A stretch of 64,000 nucleotides of DNA from Malus domestica. Lineage: Eukaryota; Streptophyta; Magnoliopsida; Rosales; Rosaceae. The DNA is taken from NCBI RefSeq assembly GCF_042453785.1, contig NC_091673.1, forward strand, positions 5,668,501 through 5,732,500. The letters run 5' to 3'. Shown one piece after another: positions 44,488-56,612 of this stretch; the stretch's first letter is position 1, and each line of letters starts with the position of its first letter. The translations under genes and the position numbers were made by a program. The notes below the pieces were generated by a model, which searched no databases, was not told the origin of the DNA, and was given only the letters and a program-made list of their open reading frames with translations.

Positions 44488-47400
44488 TTTGTATTTATTT
44501 AGGTTCTACAATATTTTTTTTTGGACTTTAAACAATTATTTATTTATTTTGGTTCTACATATTATTAGAGTGAGAACAAATCCTCATGTATATAGCTTTC
44601 CAAAGCTGTACAAAACGATCGAGAAAATAAAACTAGTACTACAAAGTTTGCGTTTGCCATTAACATGTACATAATGCTGCTATTTCCACCAAACTAACTC
44701 ATCACATGTTTCCAAAAAAAACAAAAAACTTACTCATCACATTATTAATGATTACTTTTCTAAGCAAGTGATGAATTACTTGAAATTAGGTTAGAATCCA
44801 TTGAACCTAATTTTTTAATAAGTAGTACAGTTTTCCTTTTCTTTGTTACATGTGATGATTCTCGAGATGGAATTTTGGTAGACAATGTGATAACCCGATC
44901 TAATCAATTGATAATATTCCTCTTAAAGATACCTTATTTTACTCATGAACTTTTGGACGATGCTAAAGAAATCAACTATTTAAATCAAATTTTGTAAACT
45001 ATATGACATAGTTATTAATAATTTGATTATTATTTAAGTATTAATTAACGTGCTTATTTCTTATTAACGAAACATCACATAATTCGGTCTAAAAAATTAG
45101 TCTACCTAACATATTTACTTGATTTTTAGAAAACATGTCAAACATCCATTGCCCCATTTTCTTGAAACACCCCCATCAGCTGTCATGCACGTTGAAACGC
45201 TAGCATACTACTGCACCCATATACAATGTCTTCTATTCGAAGCTTTTAATTACATGAAGAAAGCTAATTAAGCGTTTTTAAATACTTCTATATTTGATAA
45301 AGTAAAATCACCACTTTCAAAATTCCACCTAACCTTCGGTTCAACCTACCTAACGTAGGTTTAAATATTTGAAATATATTTTGCAAATGAAGAAGTCCAC
45401 AATCTGTCAAATCCTGCGTAAGTACGTGTTGAAAAATAATATTCGATTAGTTGTTTGAGAATGGACGGAGAAACCATTTAACCTAACACAATATCATATA
45501 ATAGTAGAAAAGATTAATAATATTAATTATACAAGTGATGCTTACGTTCCTGTTCATAACAAAGTTCCTTAAACCTTGACATTAACCTACTTCTTAACTT
45601 ATTAGAGATTAATCCTCTGTATATCAAATTTAAGTAACTGCAGTTTGGTGCCATATATTTTATGTTTATGAGGACAAACATTAATTAAACCTAGTGGCTC
45701 AATTATTGCTGAGTTTTATTTGTGTGTTATTTTCACATTCTCATTTTCTTTTTCAAATCTTCTTTTTTGTTTATTTTGGGCTGTTTGGCTTTGTTTTCGG
45801 ACATGTTTGAGAAGACGTTTCGAGTCAGCCAACAAAGAAGGAAAAAAGAAGTATGGTATGAAGTCAACAAGTGGTTTGACTTTTTATTCCTTTTCGTTTC
45901 GGTTCCTAGTCGCTTCCTAGTCACACTTCCTACGTTATCATCTCTACCACACAACAATCATGTCCAACTTTAACCCACATTCTCATTGCACCGCAAATTC
46001 CTCTCTTTTGTCCTAAAGATTGAGATGAGGAATGAGACTAGTTAGTCCCCACCTCCAAATCTACCAAGAAAAATTTCCTCATAAGCAAAGGAAAACACAG
46101 TAAAGAGACAAAAAAGATGAATACTTCTGCACTGGTGCGATCTTATGTAAAAGATTATACTCACGAGAGGATTTTGACTAGTGTGGGACGGCTCATAATA
46201 TGGACTGGAGCATATGATCGTTGGCCCCTTAATAATTGAATTTATGGCTAAGTAATCATAACGGTCATAAATCTCTGTCCATTTTATGAAATAGTCCATT
46301 TTATAACTTTCTTTTTTCCTCCCTTGTAGAAATTATTCTATTTAGTCCATTGATGAGGGTGAATATAATAACGGGTAAGCATAAACCAGAAATGCATGGT
46401 TCAAAGCTCTATTTTTAATCAAAAAAGAAAAAAAGAAAAAAAAGGAACTGTAGTCTTTTGGTTTAACTGGTTTTGAAGTTCAACAAAAGAAAGAAAGAAT
46501 TAGCTAGGGTTGGAGTAAATTTGTTGTGGAGCCCGACATGTTGTGGAGCCCCTTAACATTTCTCTTAATCTTTATGCAGTATGCTACTCCATGGCTCCCC
46601 CAAATTTATGAAAAGAATTAAATTTGATTCCAAAGAGTATGACTTTTTGGGTTGGCCCAGGAAATGGAATCATAATCATAGCCGTGGTAAATGTATTAAC
46701 ATGATGATCACCTTCTTCTTGTAGCTCTGGAAGATTTTAAATTCAGCAAAAAGTTATGTAGCTATATATATGAGAAGTCGATTAATTAGCCTCACATGCT
46801 GATGCTTCCCCTTCTATATATGGCTTAGCCAAAATTCTTGTACATTCTTGCTCTTCAATCATTTTTGTAAAGTTCTTAAATCTCTGTAATTTAACAAAAC
46901 GGGGTTAATTGCATTGTAGAACCTAATTAACCCTTACACCATATGTTTTACTTAATTAAGTTACCCCCTTCAACTTTGTACAAGTTCGTAGCTAGCAAGC
47001 AGAAAGAAAAGGAAACAAAAGGTACTTAAGTATCTGGTCATTTTTTATCGATGAGATGACAGAAGAACTGGCCTCAATCAGGAGCTGAAATCATCACCTT
47101 GAGCTATTAATCTGGATCTGTTTTATCCAGCTCCTTTCAATTGCTTAATTATCTTCAGCTTCCTATGGTCCTAACCATAATCATTCAGTTTTGTAATTAT
47201 TCTCACCGCAATCAACATCTCATGATTAGGGCAAAGATGACAATTAATATATATTAGATAAAATCCAGTGATTCAGTCATTTTATCTGCCTTTTAACCAG
47301 TCCTTCTCATTTCTGTAACTCTACCTTCATTGTACAGATGAAACTTTGTTTTCTAACCATATACGGATCATGACTCATAATCATATAGGAGCAAATTATG

Positions 47401-47569
47401 CCCAATATGTAATAGAACTTATACAACGTAGATATATTGAATCGAATTGGAATGTAATAATTTGTAGCAGATATCTAATAAAAGGTAAATATATAGAAAA
47501 TTAAGTAATTAAAGGCTCGTTGAATAACCATTTTGTTTTTCTATTTCAATTTTTTATTTTTGTGCGCTT
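44488..47569. other. Long intergenic stretch without a supported gene
   Basis: AT-rich. It contains one MITE (44955-45111) and several short open frames without motifs. Direct reading found no tRNA-like sequence, terminal repeats or conserved protein. Confidence 0.5.
44955..45111. mobile_element. MITE, same family as 31244-31612
   Basis: Left end ggacgatgctaaagaaatca; right end reads in as gttaggtagactaatttttt. The shared interior phrases gtgcttatttcttattaa and aattttgtaaact link it to the copy at 31 kb. It is diverged, so probably old. Confidence 0.65.
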
Positions 47570-47570
47570 T

Positions 47571-48125
47571 CACTACAAAAAGAAACGACTTAGGAGACAA
47601 AAAGAATTCATGTCTTAAGGACAACGTTCGTCGCGAAGCAATTAAGGCAACAGACTTCCGTCAGGTAAACTTGGTCACACAAAAGCTGTCCTAAAATATG
47701 TTTGCCGACAGATACAAATATTCATCGGGCAAGATGCAACCTCTTCATATCCACCCAATAAATATCTAGACCAACAAATATCTAGTCTAGTTTAACGGGT
47801 ATTCATTCAATAGAGCGTTCGGGAGAGGCAATATTGTGGTCTCAGTAGAGCACCCTTGTTTGGTGGTCTTGGTAGCACACCCTGGTCTAGTGGTCTCAGT
47901 AGAGCATCCTAGTCTAGTGGTCTCAGTGGAGCACCCTTATATGGTACAACACCGACCACTAGAGAGTAGGCCATTAGAGAGCTGATCATTTGGAAGAGGT
48001 GGTCTATCATGTGTCAAAGAGTCTCCTCCATCCAACAATGTTGACCTAGTCCTAAGTCAAAGAGTTTTCCCTCACAATGATGACATATGGCAAGAGTGGA
48101 GCAGAGTTATTTTAGAAACCCGCGT
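47571..48125 (+). mobile_element. CACTA-like element end with internal minisatellite
   Basis: cactacaaaaagaaacgac at 47571 is a typical CACTA terminal sequence. At 47838-47945 a unit of about 36 bp, gtggtctcagtagagcaccc plus a variable part, is repeated about three to four times. No matching inverted right end was found, so the element is probably truncated. Confidence 0.5.
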
Positions 48126-48623
48126 TAACAATTTACTTTTGAAAAGGGAAATATCTACCAACAAAAAAAAAAGAAAAACAAATTAAGGAACAGTATAAAA
48201 AAAAATTACTTCACAAGCACAAAGCTAGCAATGTCCAATTAATTAAGTAATATTTCCATCTTAAAAAAAAATTAACAGAAAAAGAGGCAAAAGATTGTAA
48301 AGGTAAAAACACAAGCACATTTCTCCGGTGCCCTACTCTCTCTCTTCTCTGTACAGTAAAAAACATCGCCTCTCTTTTAGCCTTTTAGGTGGTCGAAGTA
48401 CAATACAACAAAAGGGTTATTAGATCAAAAACTTTCTGGAGTTTGGAGAGAGAAAGTCGACAGTGTGATGGTATAGCATTGTGATAATTACCTATCCATG
48501 TGGAACAACAAGTAATATCAGATATCAGCCATCAAATTTTCTCTTTAAATCTCTTCACTCCCTTCAACGCATAAAAAAAAAAAAAAAAACACAATAACCA
48601 CAACAAGCTCAGCAATAATCATC

Positions 48624-48791
48624 ATGTCTTCTTCTCCCCTCTTCCTCTCATCATTAACCCCTCCTCACTCCCATCATCATCACCAGTGCTCCTCCTTAAA
48701 CCACCCACCAACCCCACCAAGACCACCCTCCACCTCCAACTCCACTCAAAGAAAGCGAAAGAAGAAAGCCAGAGAGAGGTCAGACCACTAC
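48624..48791 (+). CDS. Possible 55-aa small ORF, basic C-terminus
   Basis: The ATG at 48624 opens MSSSPLFLSSLTPPHSHHHH, continues Pro/Ser/Thr-rich and ends TQRKRKKKARERSDHY before TAG. It follows CT-rich sequence and an A-run (48573-48590), as in a transcribed leader. No homologue is recognised and composition alone could explain the frame. It could be a leader peptide of an unseen transcript or nothing. Confidence 0.2.
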
Positions 48792-48828
48792 TAGATTGAG
48801 AAGATATCGGTTCACTCAAGAAGAAGAA

Positions 48829-48850
48829 ACCCTAGCTAGCTAGCTAGGGT
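48829..48850. repeat. Perfect 22 bp palindrome of tagc units
   Basis: An accctagc arm and its exact complement meet around a tagctagc centre. Sequence on either side (aagaagaag and cttcttctt) extends the potential hairpin with a few mismatches. Confidence 0.8.
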
Positions 48851-50713
48851 GCTTTCTCCCCTGATCTTCTTCTTGGATCGATATAGACTAGCAGCAGATT
48901 TTGATGTTAGTTTCTTTCTTCTCTTGAGATCTCTTGGGGAATTGAAGCGTTGTGGTCCGATTGTTTGCTAGATCAAGCAAATCTCTACGCAAGGTTGAAA
49001 GTTTTCGTCTCTATATGAACGATGGATTGCTTTTAATTTGTTGGTCTCTTAATTGGATTTGTATGTATGTATATGTATGTTTTGAGCTTTAAAGTTTGGT
49101 TGATTGAATAACTAATATACCATATATGTTGTGTTGTGTGCTGCTTATGCTGTAAAAGAATATATTATGTACGTTCTCTCTAATTTCTCTCTCGATTGAT
49201 CTCTTCCTACAAATGAATATTGTGATCTATGAATCTATGGTTGTTATTTGTCACCTGTTGGATGCTATTGGATTCAATTTTCGAGAGAGCTGTCGCGTAT
49301 GCCTGCACATCCATCGAGTGATCATATAAGCTGGATCCGCAATATATTGATTACATTAGGGTTTGTTACTTGTTCTTCGTTTAGGGGCCTCAACGTATCT
49401 TATTCAAATTTGTTTTCTGACCTAATACTTGGACTGGAAACCGTGAAGGTTTGATTGGCTTAATTAGTCGATCCTTATTAATCTTGATTCATCGAATTTC
49501 CATCTCTACATATTTACAGAGAAAAGGAGAAACATGAATGGTTCACGTGATTTCCACATTTTAGACCTCTAAATCTCAATATAGATCCTAGCACAGTTTA
49601 CAGGTATACTTAAGGAAGTATTAATCATTAATTAGGATTCTTAATCATGACATTTTTTGAAGGACTGACTATGTGCCTTCTATTTCCAGCTTATATTTTC
49701 TCCATTTAGTACAGCATGATGGTGATGATGATGATGATGTGACTCCATGCACATGCATCTAACGCTAGCTAATATATATTTAGTTAAGTTCTTCAAGCCG
49801 ATGACTGCATGCATGATGTCATGATTCCTTTTCTCACGGTTGTTGCTCTCCGGTGATGATCATATAATTGCGTCATGATATGATCATCAATTAGTGTGAG
49901 CTAAATAGTTTTGCTAACTAGTTAATTGGAATCATTTTATTACATACGGTCGTCATCCTGCTGCTTTATGGCGTGTTTACCAAACCGGAATGGAGGTAGA
50001 AGAAAATGAATTGAATTCTTCTCCAAGTGATTCCGGCGTATACCAAATTTTGGGAATGAAAAAATTAGTGGACTCCATCCAAAATCAGTAATTGAATTCT
50101 TGATATCCCCTGAATCCAAACACTGACTTGAAGGTGGTAATTGAATTCCTGAAGAAAGCCAACATCCGGAATCAAACTTCTCTACACAAATTGCCCTGCT
50201 TCTCCCATCTGCCTCCCACGATTCAACCACCCAAAGCACACACCCATCCCCACCATTAACCTGCACAGACCACCTCACCACCTCCCAAACTGCCAAGACC
50301 TATCACCCACTGACGAAGTTACAGAGGGACCGCCCCTTCGCTCGTCTAAAATCGCCACTGAAAGTCCGGATTCCGCCCCTCAAACCTTTCGAACCTGCAT
50401 GAAACTGGGTATGTTGCTGCATTTATGGAAGGTTTGCTGCTACCTTTCAACAATATGTCGCCTGTCGAATTTAGAAAATTAAAGCTTAGACGGAGAGAAT
50501 GAAAAATAGCTAGAGAGACTGAGAGAGAGATAGGACGTTCTATTAGCTGTTTTACCGACAAAAATTGATGACGACCCACCACCGGATGAGCTGACATTAT
50601 CACACCACCTGTACGGCTTTTCTGTTAAATGATTGGTCCATCAATATCAGCGTACTGAGAGATTCACGTCTGAAAGTCTCACCACTCAAGCTTTCTCTTA
50701 GATTCCCGGAAAA

Positions 50714-50877
50714 TGGATACCAAATTCTCGCAATCCAAACAAAAGGCTGATGCGGAAGCTGTGCTTCGGAAATCATGGTACCACCTCAAGCTATCGGTAA
50801 AGCACCCGACCCGGGTTCCCACTTAGGACGCCATCGTATTAACGGTGGCGAGTGTGACAGTGCTGAACTGACAGAGA
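50714..50877 (+). pseudogene. Fucokinase/GDP-fucose pyrophosphorylase N-terminal fragment
   Basis: From ATG 50714 the frame reads a variable start, then AEAVLRKSWYHLKLSVKHPT and RVPT, followed by TAG, DAIVLTVAS and another stop. This matches the conserved N-terminus of plant FKGP, where the TAG position is Trp. FKGP salvages L-fucose to GDP-fucose for cell-wall glycans. Here only about 45 codons remain, so it cannot function. About 60 bp of leader-like sequence before the ATG may also derive from the donor gene. It lies inside the hAT-like element. Confidence 0.75.
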
Positions 50878-51059
50878 GAACGAAGTGAAAAGGAACTGAA
50901 AAAAAATTGAAAAAAAATGATGATGTAGAGAACGGTGGGTTCTAGAAAGCTGTTGGGAGACTTATTTCAGTGTAAAAAAATGCATCAATATTTTTCAATG
51001 GTGCCAGCCAACCAATATTTTCCAATATTTTCCAACGGGAATTGTTAATATTCTAATAA

Positions 51060-51061
<2 letters not shown>

Positions 51062-51117
<56 letters not shown>

Positions 51118-51125
51118 GTATGTAT
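51062..51125. repeat. (TA)n microsatellite
   Basis: About 24 uninterrupted ta pairs, then tgtatatgtatgtatg. Likely length-polymorphic. Confidence 0.95.
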
Positions 51126-51738
51126 GTATTTATGTGTGTGAAATTGTATTAAAAAGTTATGAATTTTTCTATTATTTAGATTAAGCGGATTTTAGTAATC
51201 ATATTAATTTTCATTCTTATTCAGGTGAACTGGTAAACAAATTATATGAATTTCGTTTCATTTTTACTCCGATTCCAGAACATTTAAGTAAACAGCTTCA
51301 ACAGGAATCCGATTCTGACTCCTCCTCAATCTAATTCCTCTATTTTGATTACGGTTACGTAAACGCGCCCTTAATGAGTCCGAAGAGTGGAAACGGGAGA
51401 ACTCTGATAGAGTTATAAAAAAGAGTTTTTGAACTTTAATTCTTAAAGAAGATTAAAATTCAATAAAAACCTGATGTTAGATTGGATATTGATTTTAGTC
51501 CTCTAATGTGTATTTAATTCAAATTTATATTATATTTTTGTTTTAATATTTAATAGATATCTTATTTAATGTCATTACATTAAAATTAAAATTATTTATT
51601 ATTATACACATTTTAATTCATTATATTTATTTTACTTCCTCTAATTAGTGTACTAAATGATCGTATCATAATATATTTTACTAAATTAGTGTACATAAAT
51701 GTCTGTACCTAAATATATTGTAGTGAATCAGTGGCACT

Positions 51739-52351
51739 GTCACAACCCGTCCCGAAAATGTACATTATTTAGTTATCGTTGATGTGAAAATACTAAAATG
51801 CCCTTGAGCGTTTGTGGCATTGTGGGACTATGTGTGGTTGAGGACCAATGTGTTAAGTTCCTATTATTTTGGAACCAATTGGAAGTAAGGAAAATGGGTT
51901 GTTTTGATTGGTGACCCAAAAATCTGGACCACACATCCTGTTTCTCTCTCTCACTCTCCCGTGCTCTCTCTTTTCTTTCTCGGTTTCACTCTCTCTCATT
52001 CGAAATGGTACGGACAAGCACCCAAGACCTTTGAAACTTCACGGATTGTGGCCAAAATTAGTACCATTGTGTTCGTGAGGACCATACGAGTTCAAAGGTA
52101 CCCATTTCAGGTAAGAACTCATTCAATATCACGTTGAAAATTCAAGCTCCGAGTTGAGCACTATTCATAAACTTTTAAATGGTTATGTTTTAGGACAATC
52201 CAAGCTCATAGCGAGCTTAGTAAGGTCCCAAGGAAGCTCGGATTGCTTCGTTTGAAGGTTTTGGACGTCGGGATCGTGTGGACGAAGTTTGGCCGATTTT
52301 CTTGGAATTCTCCGGTGAGATTCCGTAACTTCTAGAGCTTTAAATTAGTAT
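51739..52351 (+). mobile_element. Gypsy-type LTR fragment
   Basis: Starts tgtcacaacccgtcccgaaa, a start I recognise from Maleae gypsy LTRs, and runs through a CT-rich segment to ctagagctttaaattag. It is cut off by the next LTR at 52352. The right end and any internal region are missing. Confidence 0.6.
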
Positions 52352-52866
52352 TGTTAATGCACAAAATCAGTGAGGATTTTGGTGCAACATAAAGTGTTAA
52401 GTTTGTGACCTTCGCTAGATTGCTCCGGTCACTAGTATGAATAAGTATGTAAATGGATAGAGATAGGAAAGCAAACACAAGATGTACGTGGTTCACCCAG
52501 GTTGGCTACGTCCACAAAGTAGAGGAGTTCTCATTAATTGTGAAGGGTTTACATAAGTACATAGGTTCAAGCTCTCATTTAGTGAGTACAAGTGAATGAT
52601 TTAGTACAAATGACATTAGGAAATATTGTGAGAGAATGATCTCTATTTATAGAAGAGAGTTTCTAGTTTCATTCTGACATTAACACGTGTCGTGTTGTGA
52701 TTGGCTTCTGATGTTGACACGTGTCACGATATGATTGGCTTCTGATGTTGACACGTGTCACGCTATGATTGGGCTCTTGGTTGGATGGAAACTTTTCTGA
52801 GTCATTGACTGTATAACGTTGACCGGTGCTTAGTAGTTTCGGGATTGGTCAAGTATGGTACAAACA
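52352..52866. repeat. LTR of element B
   Basis: 515 bp, TG...CA ends. It contains three copies of gacacgtgtcacgatatgat-like units (about 52678-52765). Confidence 0.75.
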
Positions 52867-54185
52867 GGGCTCCCCAAAGTTCCCGAGTGAGGGAAGTTCC
52901 TCGGTTGGGGACTTGCTAGATCCAAACTATTGAGTAATCATGAAACTTCTAAGTACCGAAGTGTGGTATCATTTTCACTTGCCTTATCTGTCTCGTATGT
53001 AGATGTGGCATCTTCTCTGGAAGTACTTTTCCTCCATCCAGGGGTGGTATCTTTAACCGATGAAGATGCACAAGGTAATGTATCAATTTCACTTGAATCT
53101 TACTTGTAGTTTCGGGCTTGGTCAAGTGCGATACAAACCCTATAGTAGGAGTCCCCCAAGTCGCCAAGCTAGGAGATTTGCCGAATGAGGTAACAGACAA
53201 GGTAAGCAATCAAACTTCCAAGCAAGCAACCTGGATCGAAGGTTCGACTTCGGCTTCCGGTTAATTGTCTCATTCTCCTTGTGTCGTAAATAGCACCAAG
53301 GATAAGGAGAAGCAAATGGAGAAGAGATGATATGAGATACTTTTTCTTTTGAAGAAATAACTTTCCACAAGCTTATTCTTGAACTGGGCTGGAAGGTTTT
53401 CTAATTTCCTCCAGAGTATAAGGCCGACTCAAGAATTTGAAAGTCAAAACAAGTCCATCAAATCTAAAGTACGTTCGACCTTGATGATATAGGATACTTT
53501 TACTTTTGACAAAGTAGTGGATGTATCGGCACGTGTTCTGTTACGCTTGTCTCTTTATGCTTCCTTGTATCCTTCTCACTTGCCATATCTGTTCTTCAGG
53601 TAGATGTGGTATCTTCTCTGAAAGCATAAGATGTTGAAGATGAGTACTCGAGAGCAATGCCAGGTAAATAATCAGGCAAGAGGTTCCAGGCAGTCAGTTC
53701 CTGACTGGAAGTTTAATTCCAAGTGCTGACTAATTGCTCTTTTTCTCCTTGTTTTGTAGGTAAGAACAAGGCCAAAGGAAAAGACAGGGAAAAAGCATGA
53801 TATGGGATACTCTTGCTTTTAACCCTGATGATATGAAATACTCTTGCTCTGATGTGGCTTGTTTGCAGAAGTATTATCGGGAGGAAAAAAAGCTGAGTAT
53901 TTCGAGAGATTCTGCTGAGAGTGCCCTCTCGGATGTGAAGAAAAGTTGAGCATTTTTTTATTTTCAGGTTTGCCTGGTTGTGGAAGATGGAGGTCGACAT
54001 ATATTGGAGTCTCCCTAACAACAAGTAGTAGTGTTATTCCTTTACCCTTCTTGGTCATAGCAATGTAGTGGGAGCTGCAAGCTTCACGTGTTTTAACATT
54101 GTCATAGCACTTTGAAAAAGTGGTATATGGTATCTGGAAAGCTGATGTTGCGTGTGAAGATTGCGGATAAGCTTTATCCAAGGAA

Positions 54186-54640
54186 ATCTGGCTCTCGAAG
54201 TTCAAAGAGCGGTGCCTCTTCGATTTTCGAACAAGCAATCCTGTCGGGGATCTGGCTCTCGAGATTCAGATAACTGTGCCTTCTCGATTTTTTAGAAAGC
54301 AATCTTGTTGAGAGTCTGGCTCTCGAAATTCGGAGAGCAGTGTCTCTTCGATTTTTGAGAAAGTAATCATGTTGGGAGTTTGGCTCTTAAGATTCGGAGG
54401 GCGATGCCTCTTCGATTTTTGAGCACGTAATCCTATTAGGAGTCTGGCTCTCGAGATTCGGAGAGCGGTGCCTTTTCGATTTTTAAGAAAGCAATCCTGT
54501 TGGGAGTCTGACTCTTGAAATTTGGAGATCAGTGTCTCTTCGATTTTTTAAAAAGTAATCTTGTTGGGAGTCTGGCTCTCGAGATTCAGAAGGCGGTGCC
54601 TCTTCGATTTTTGAGCAAGAAATCTTGTTGGGAGTGTTTT
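54186..54640. repeat. Minisatellite, about seven copies of a 64 bp unit
   Basis: Each copy runs gagtctggctctcgagattc, ggagagcggtgcctcttcga, tttttgagaaagcaatc. The copies carry point differences only. The array ends about 415 bp before the ORF at 55055. Confidence 0.9.
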
Positions 54641-55054
54641 CTCAAATGTGAGTAAAGGTTGGGCATTTTTGCCAATCTGCCTTGCCACGGAGCATGGAGG
54701 GTAACACATATTGAGACTTTCTAGTTATCAAGCAGTGATGTTGTTCCTTTACCCTTGTGGGTAATAGTAGGGTAGTTGGACCTTCAAAATTTATGTGTCT
54801 AAACTTTGTCAGAGATCTTTGGCAAGGTTATCTGTGGTACCCGATGAGTTGATGTTGCGTGTGGAAAGTGGTGCCTCTTCAGAATCCGGAGAGTGGTGCA
54901 TCTTCGATTTTTGAACCAACGACCATGTTGCCCTTTCTTTTATAAGGGCACCAATTGCGTGCAAGAAGTACATTCAGAGAGTTATTGCTTATAGGAATTT
55001 TCCCTTTACTTTAGAGATTTATTGCACCTCATTTCTCCTTCATCATTTCTGAGA

Positions 55055-55438
55055 ATGTCTGGCCCATCCGACCGTCATTTTGACTTGAACTTTGGTGAAG
55101 AGGCAGCCATGCATTCTCAAGACAACATATGGCGCTCATCCTTCTTATCCCCTACTGGTCCTCTTACCATTGGGGACTTTGTTATGAATAATGATATGAC
55201 CGCTGCGGTGGTGGCCATGAACCTTCTCACTCCCAAAGATAACAGACTAATTTACAAACGGTCTGATGAGTTTGCTGTTAAGGATTCTCTGGCTCTCAGT
55301 GTTCAGTGTGCAGGTTCTATGTCTAATATGGCCCAACGCCTATTTGCTCGAACCCGCCAGGTTGAATCATTGGCGGCTGAAGTGATAAGTCTCAAAGAGG
55401 AGATCAGATGGCTCAAGCATAAGAATAAACAGTTGTGA
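55055..55438 (+). CDS. Conserved retroelement-associated ORF, truncated at C-terminus
   Basis: The start MSGPSDRHFDLN at 55055 is preferred to the upstream ATG at 55022, because the family I recall begins there. The remaining 127 residues include NIWRSSFLSPTGPLTIGD, MTAAVVAMNLLTPKDNRL and a coiled-coil-like end (RTRQVESLAAEVISLKEEIRWLKHK). Similar frames are frequent in Maleae annotation as uncharacterised proteins and appear to belong to non-autonomous LTR elements. The natural C-terminus is lost: the stop TGA (55436-55438) is made by the first bases of the next LTR. It might be a gag-like or accessory protein, which is inference only. Confidence 0.5.
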   Translation: MSGPSDRHFDLNFGEEAAMHSQDNIWRSSFLSPTGPLTIGDFVMNNDMTAAVVAMNLLTPKDNRLIYKRSDEFAVKDSLALSVQCAGSMSNMAQRLFARTRQVESLAAEVISLKEEIRWLKHKNKQL

Positions 55439-55791
55439 TGATGCACAAAACCGGAGGTCTTGGAACAACGTAAATCCGACCGTGAATCTGCAAGTAATGT
55501 ATAACACAAGATGTATCTTGGTTCACCCTAAGGGTTGGGCTACGTCCACACTGATTATGTATTTATATGAGAGGTGAGGGGAGTGATGGAGCTCTGTAAT
55601 GTGAGAGCTTTGAGAGGACGAATGAGCCTTAAGAAATGGCCTTTCCTATTGTGAGGGTGAAGGGTCCTTTTATAGAAAAATGACTCCTCACCTGTTACAT
55701 ATTTGCCTATTCCTTTATCACATAATTACATTTAAGTCCCCCGAGTATTTGTACGAGATCTAAATACGAGGCCCTAAATATGGTATAAACA
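55436..55791 (-). repeat. LTR of element C
   Basis: 356 bp beginning tgatgatgcacaaaacc and ending ggtataaaca, the same family as the LTRs at 22899 and 26300. Confidence 0.88.
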
Positions 55792-56029
55792 GTAGTCCCC
55801 CAAGTCTTCAGTCAAGAGAGTCTTTTGGCTGGAAACTTGAAATTCAGTCCATGTGTGGGCCGAAGTAACTAGATGTCGTCTACAACCGATACTCGATATG
55901 AGGCGGTGCCCAATCTGAAATGATGCTCAACTAGAAGTAGCACATGTTGCGAGGCTGCTCAGCTTGTGGCTTATGTTGCCTTGGTTGGCTTGGCTTGTGG
56001 CGTTGAAGGTGAGGGAGTCCATTTTATAA

Positions 56030-56400
56030 AGCTGAAGCAGCTGCCGTTAGGAATATTGCAGAGGGTTTTTGCCCTTTGAAAATTGTCTTGGACATGGTGG
56101 TCTTAACTTCAACGGGTGTGCTTCTTGGGTGTTGGCAGGTAACCTCTGGATCAGATCTTATAACCATTCGAGAAAAATTGAGGATCGCACTTCCACGTGC
56201 ACCAGAAAAGCAACTTCAAGGAATAAACACCCACATGCAAAAGCAAGGAATAAAGGGAGGCTTTCCTCTGCGAGAGCACATGCCATCCCACTACAAGGTC
56301 CCAGCAGCAACCAGGCCGAAAACAAAAACAAAAACAAAAGCAAAAGCAGAAAGTAAAAGCAGAAAGCAAAAGAAGCAGACATAATTGCGGTGGTGATGGC
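56030..56400 (+). pseudogene. Unassigned coding-like segment in element C
   Basis: An open stretch reads AEAAAVRNIAEG, then KIVLDMVVLTSTGVLLGCWQ and REKLRIALPRAPEKQLQGIN, and ends in Lys/Thr repeats from a caaaaa run. It is richer in GC than its flanks and may be a captured host exon, but I cannot name the source. It starts where the inverted section begins. Confidence 0.3.
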
Positions 56401-56612
56401 ATGCAGAAAAGTGAATTATAGGCGTGACCTATTGAGCAGAGGGTCGGATTTATTTTTGAATGATATGATTTATTTTTCTTATCTTTTCGGAAACATTTGT
56501 ATAACCCCATCAGAGGGTAATAAAAATAAAAATAAAAACGGCAAGCCCAAAATAATGGGCTGGAATGTTATGTAGAGGGTGAAGACCCATATGCCCAAAA
56601 AAGCCAGGCCCT

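Larger units (their letters stand above)
49969..51371. mobile_element. hAT-like non-autonomous element, 1.4 kb, with captured fragment
   Basis: The left end ggcgtgtttaccaaacc and the inverted right end gggcgcgtttacgtaacc resemble each other. The flanking 8-mers gctttatg and ccttaatg match at 6 of 8 positions, consistent with an old hAT duplication. No transposase is visible. The element contains a fucokinase-type fragment and a (TA)n tract. Confidence 0.6.
52352..55435. mobile_element. LTR element B, non-autonomous, truncated
   Basis: One LTR (52352-52866) begins tgttaatgcacaaaatcag and ends ggtacaaaca. It is a relative of the LTR at 22899 (shared ggttcaccc..ggctacgtccac). The 2.6 kb interior has a minisatellite and a short conserved ORF on the plus strand but no gag-pol. 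The second LTR is missing because another element starts at 55436. LTR structure by analogy with 22899-26651 suggests minus-strand orientation, which would make the ORF antisense to the element transcript. Confidence 0.7.

Noticed and set aside
48829..48850. Palindrome as a microRNA hairpin
   Set aside because: The stem is too short, there is no loop, and no mature miRNA sequence I know is present.
51718..51724. tgtagtg as the right end of a CACTA element starting at 47571
   Set aside because: The bases next to it do not match the inverted start sequence, and other elements lie in between.
54186..54640. Regular repeats that could suggest a CRISPR-like array
   Set aside because: The units are contiguous without unique spacers, and the genome is plant nuclear. 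It is a minisatellite inside an LTR element. The same applies to 56613-56990.
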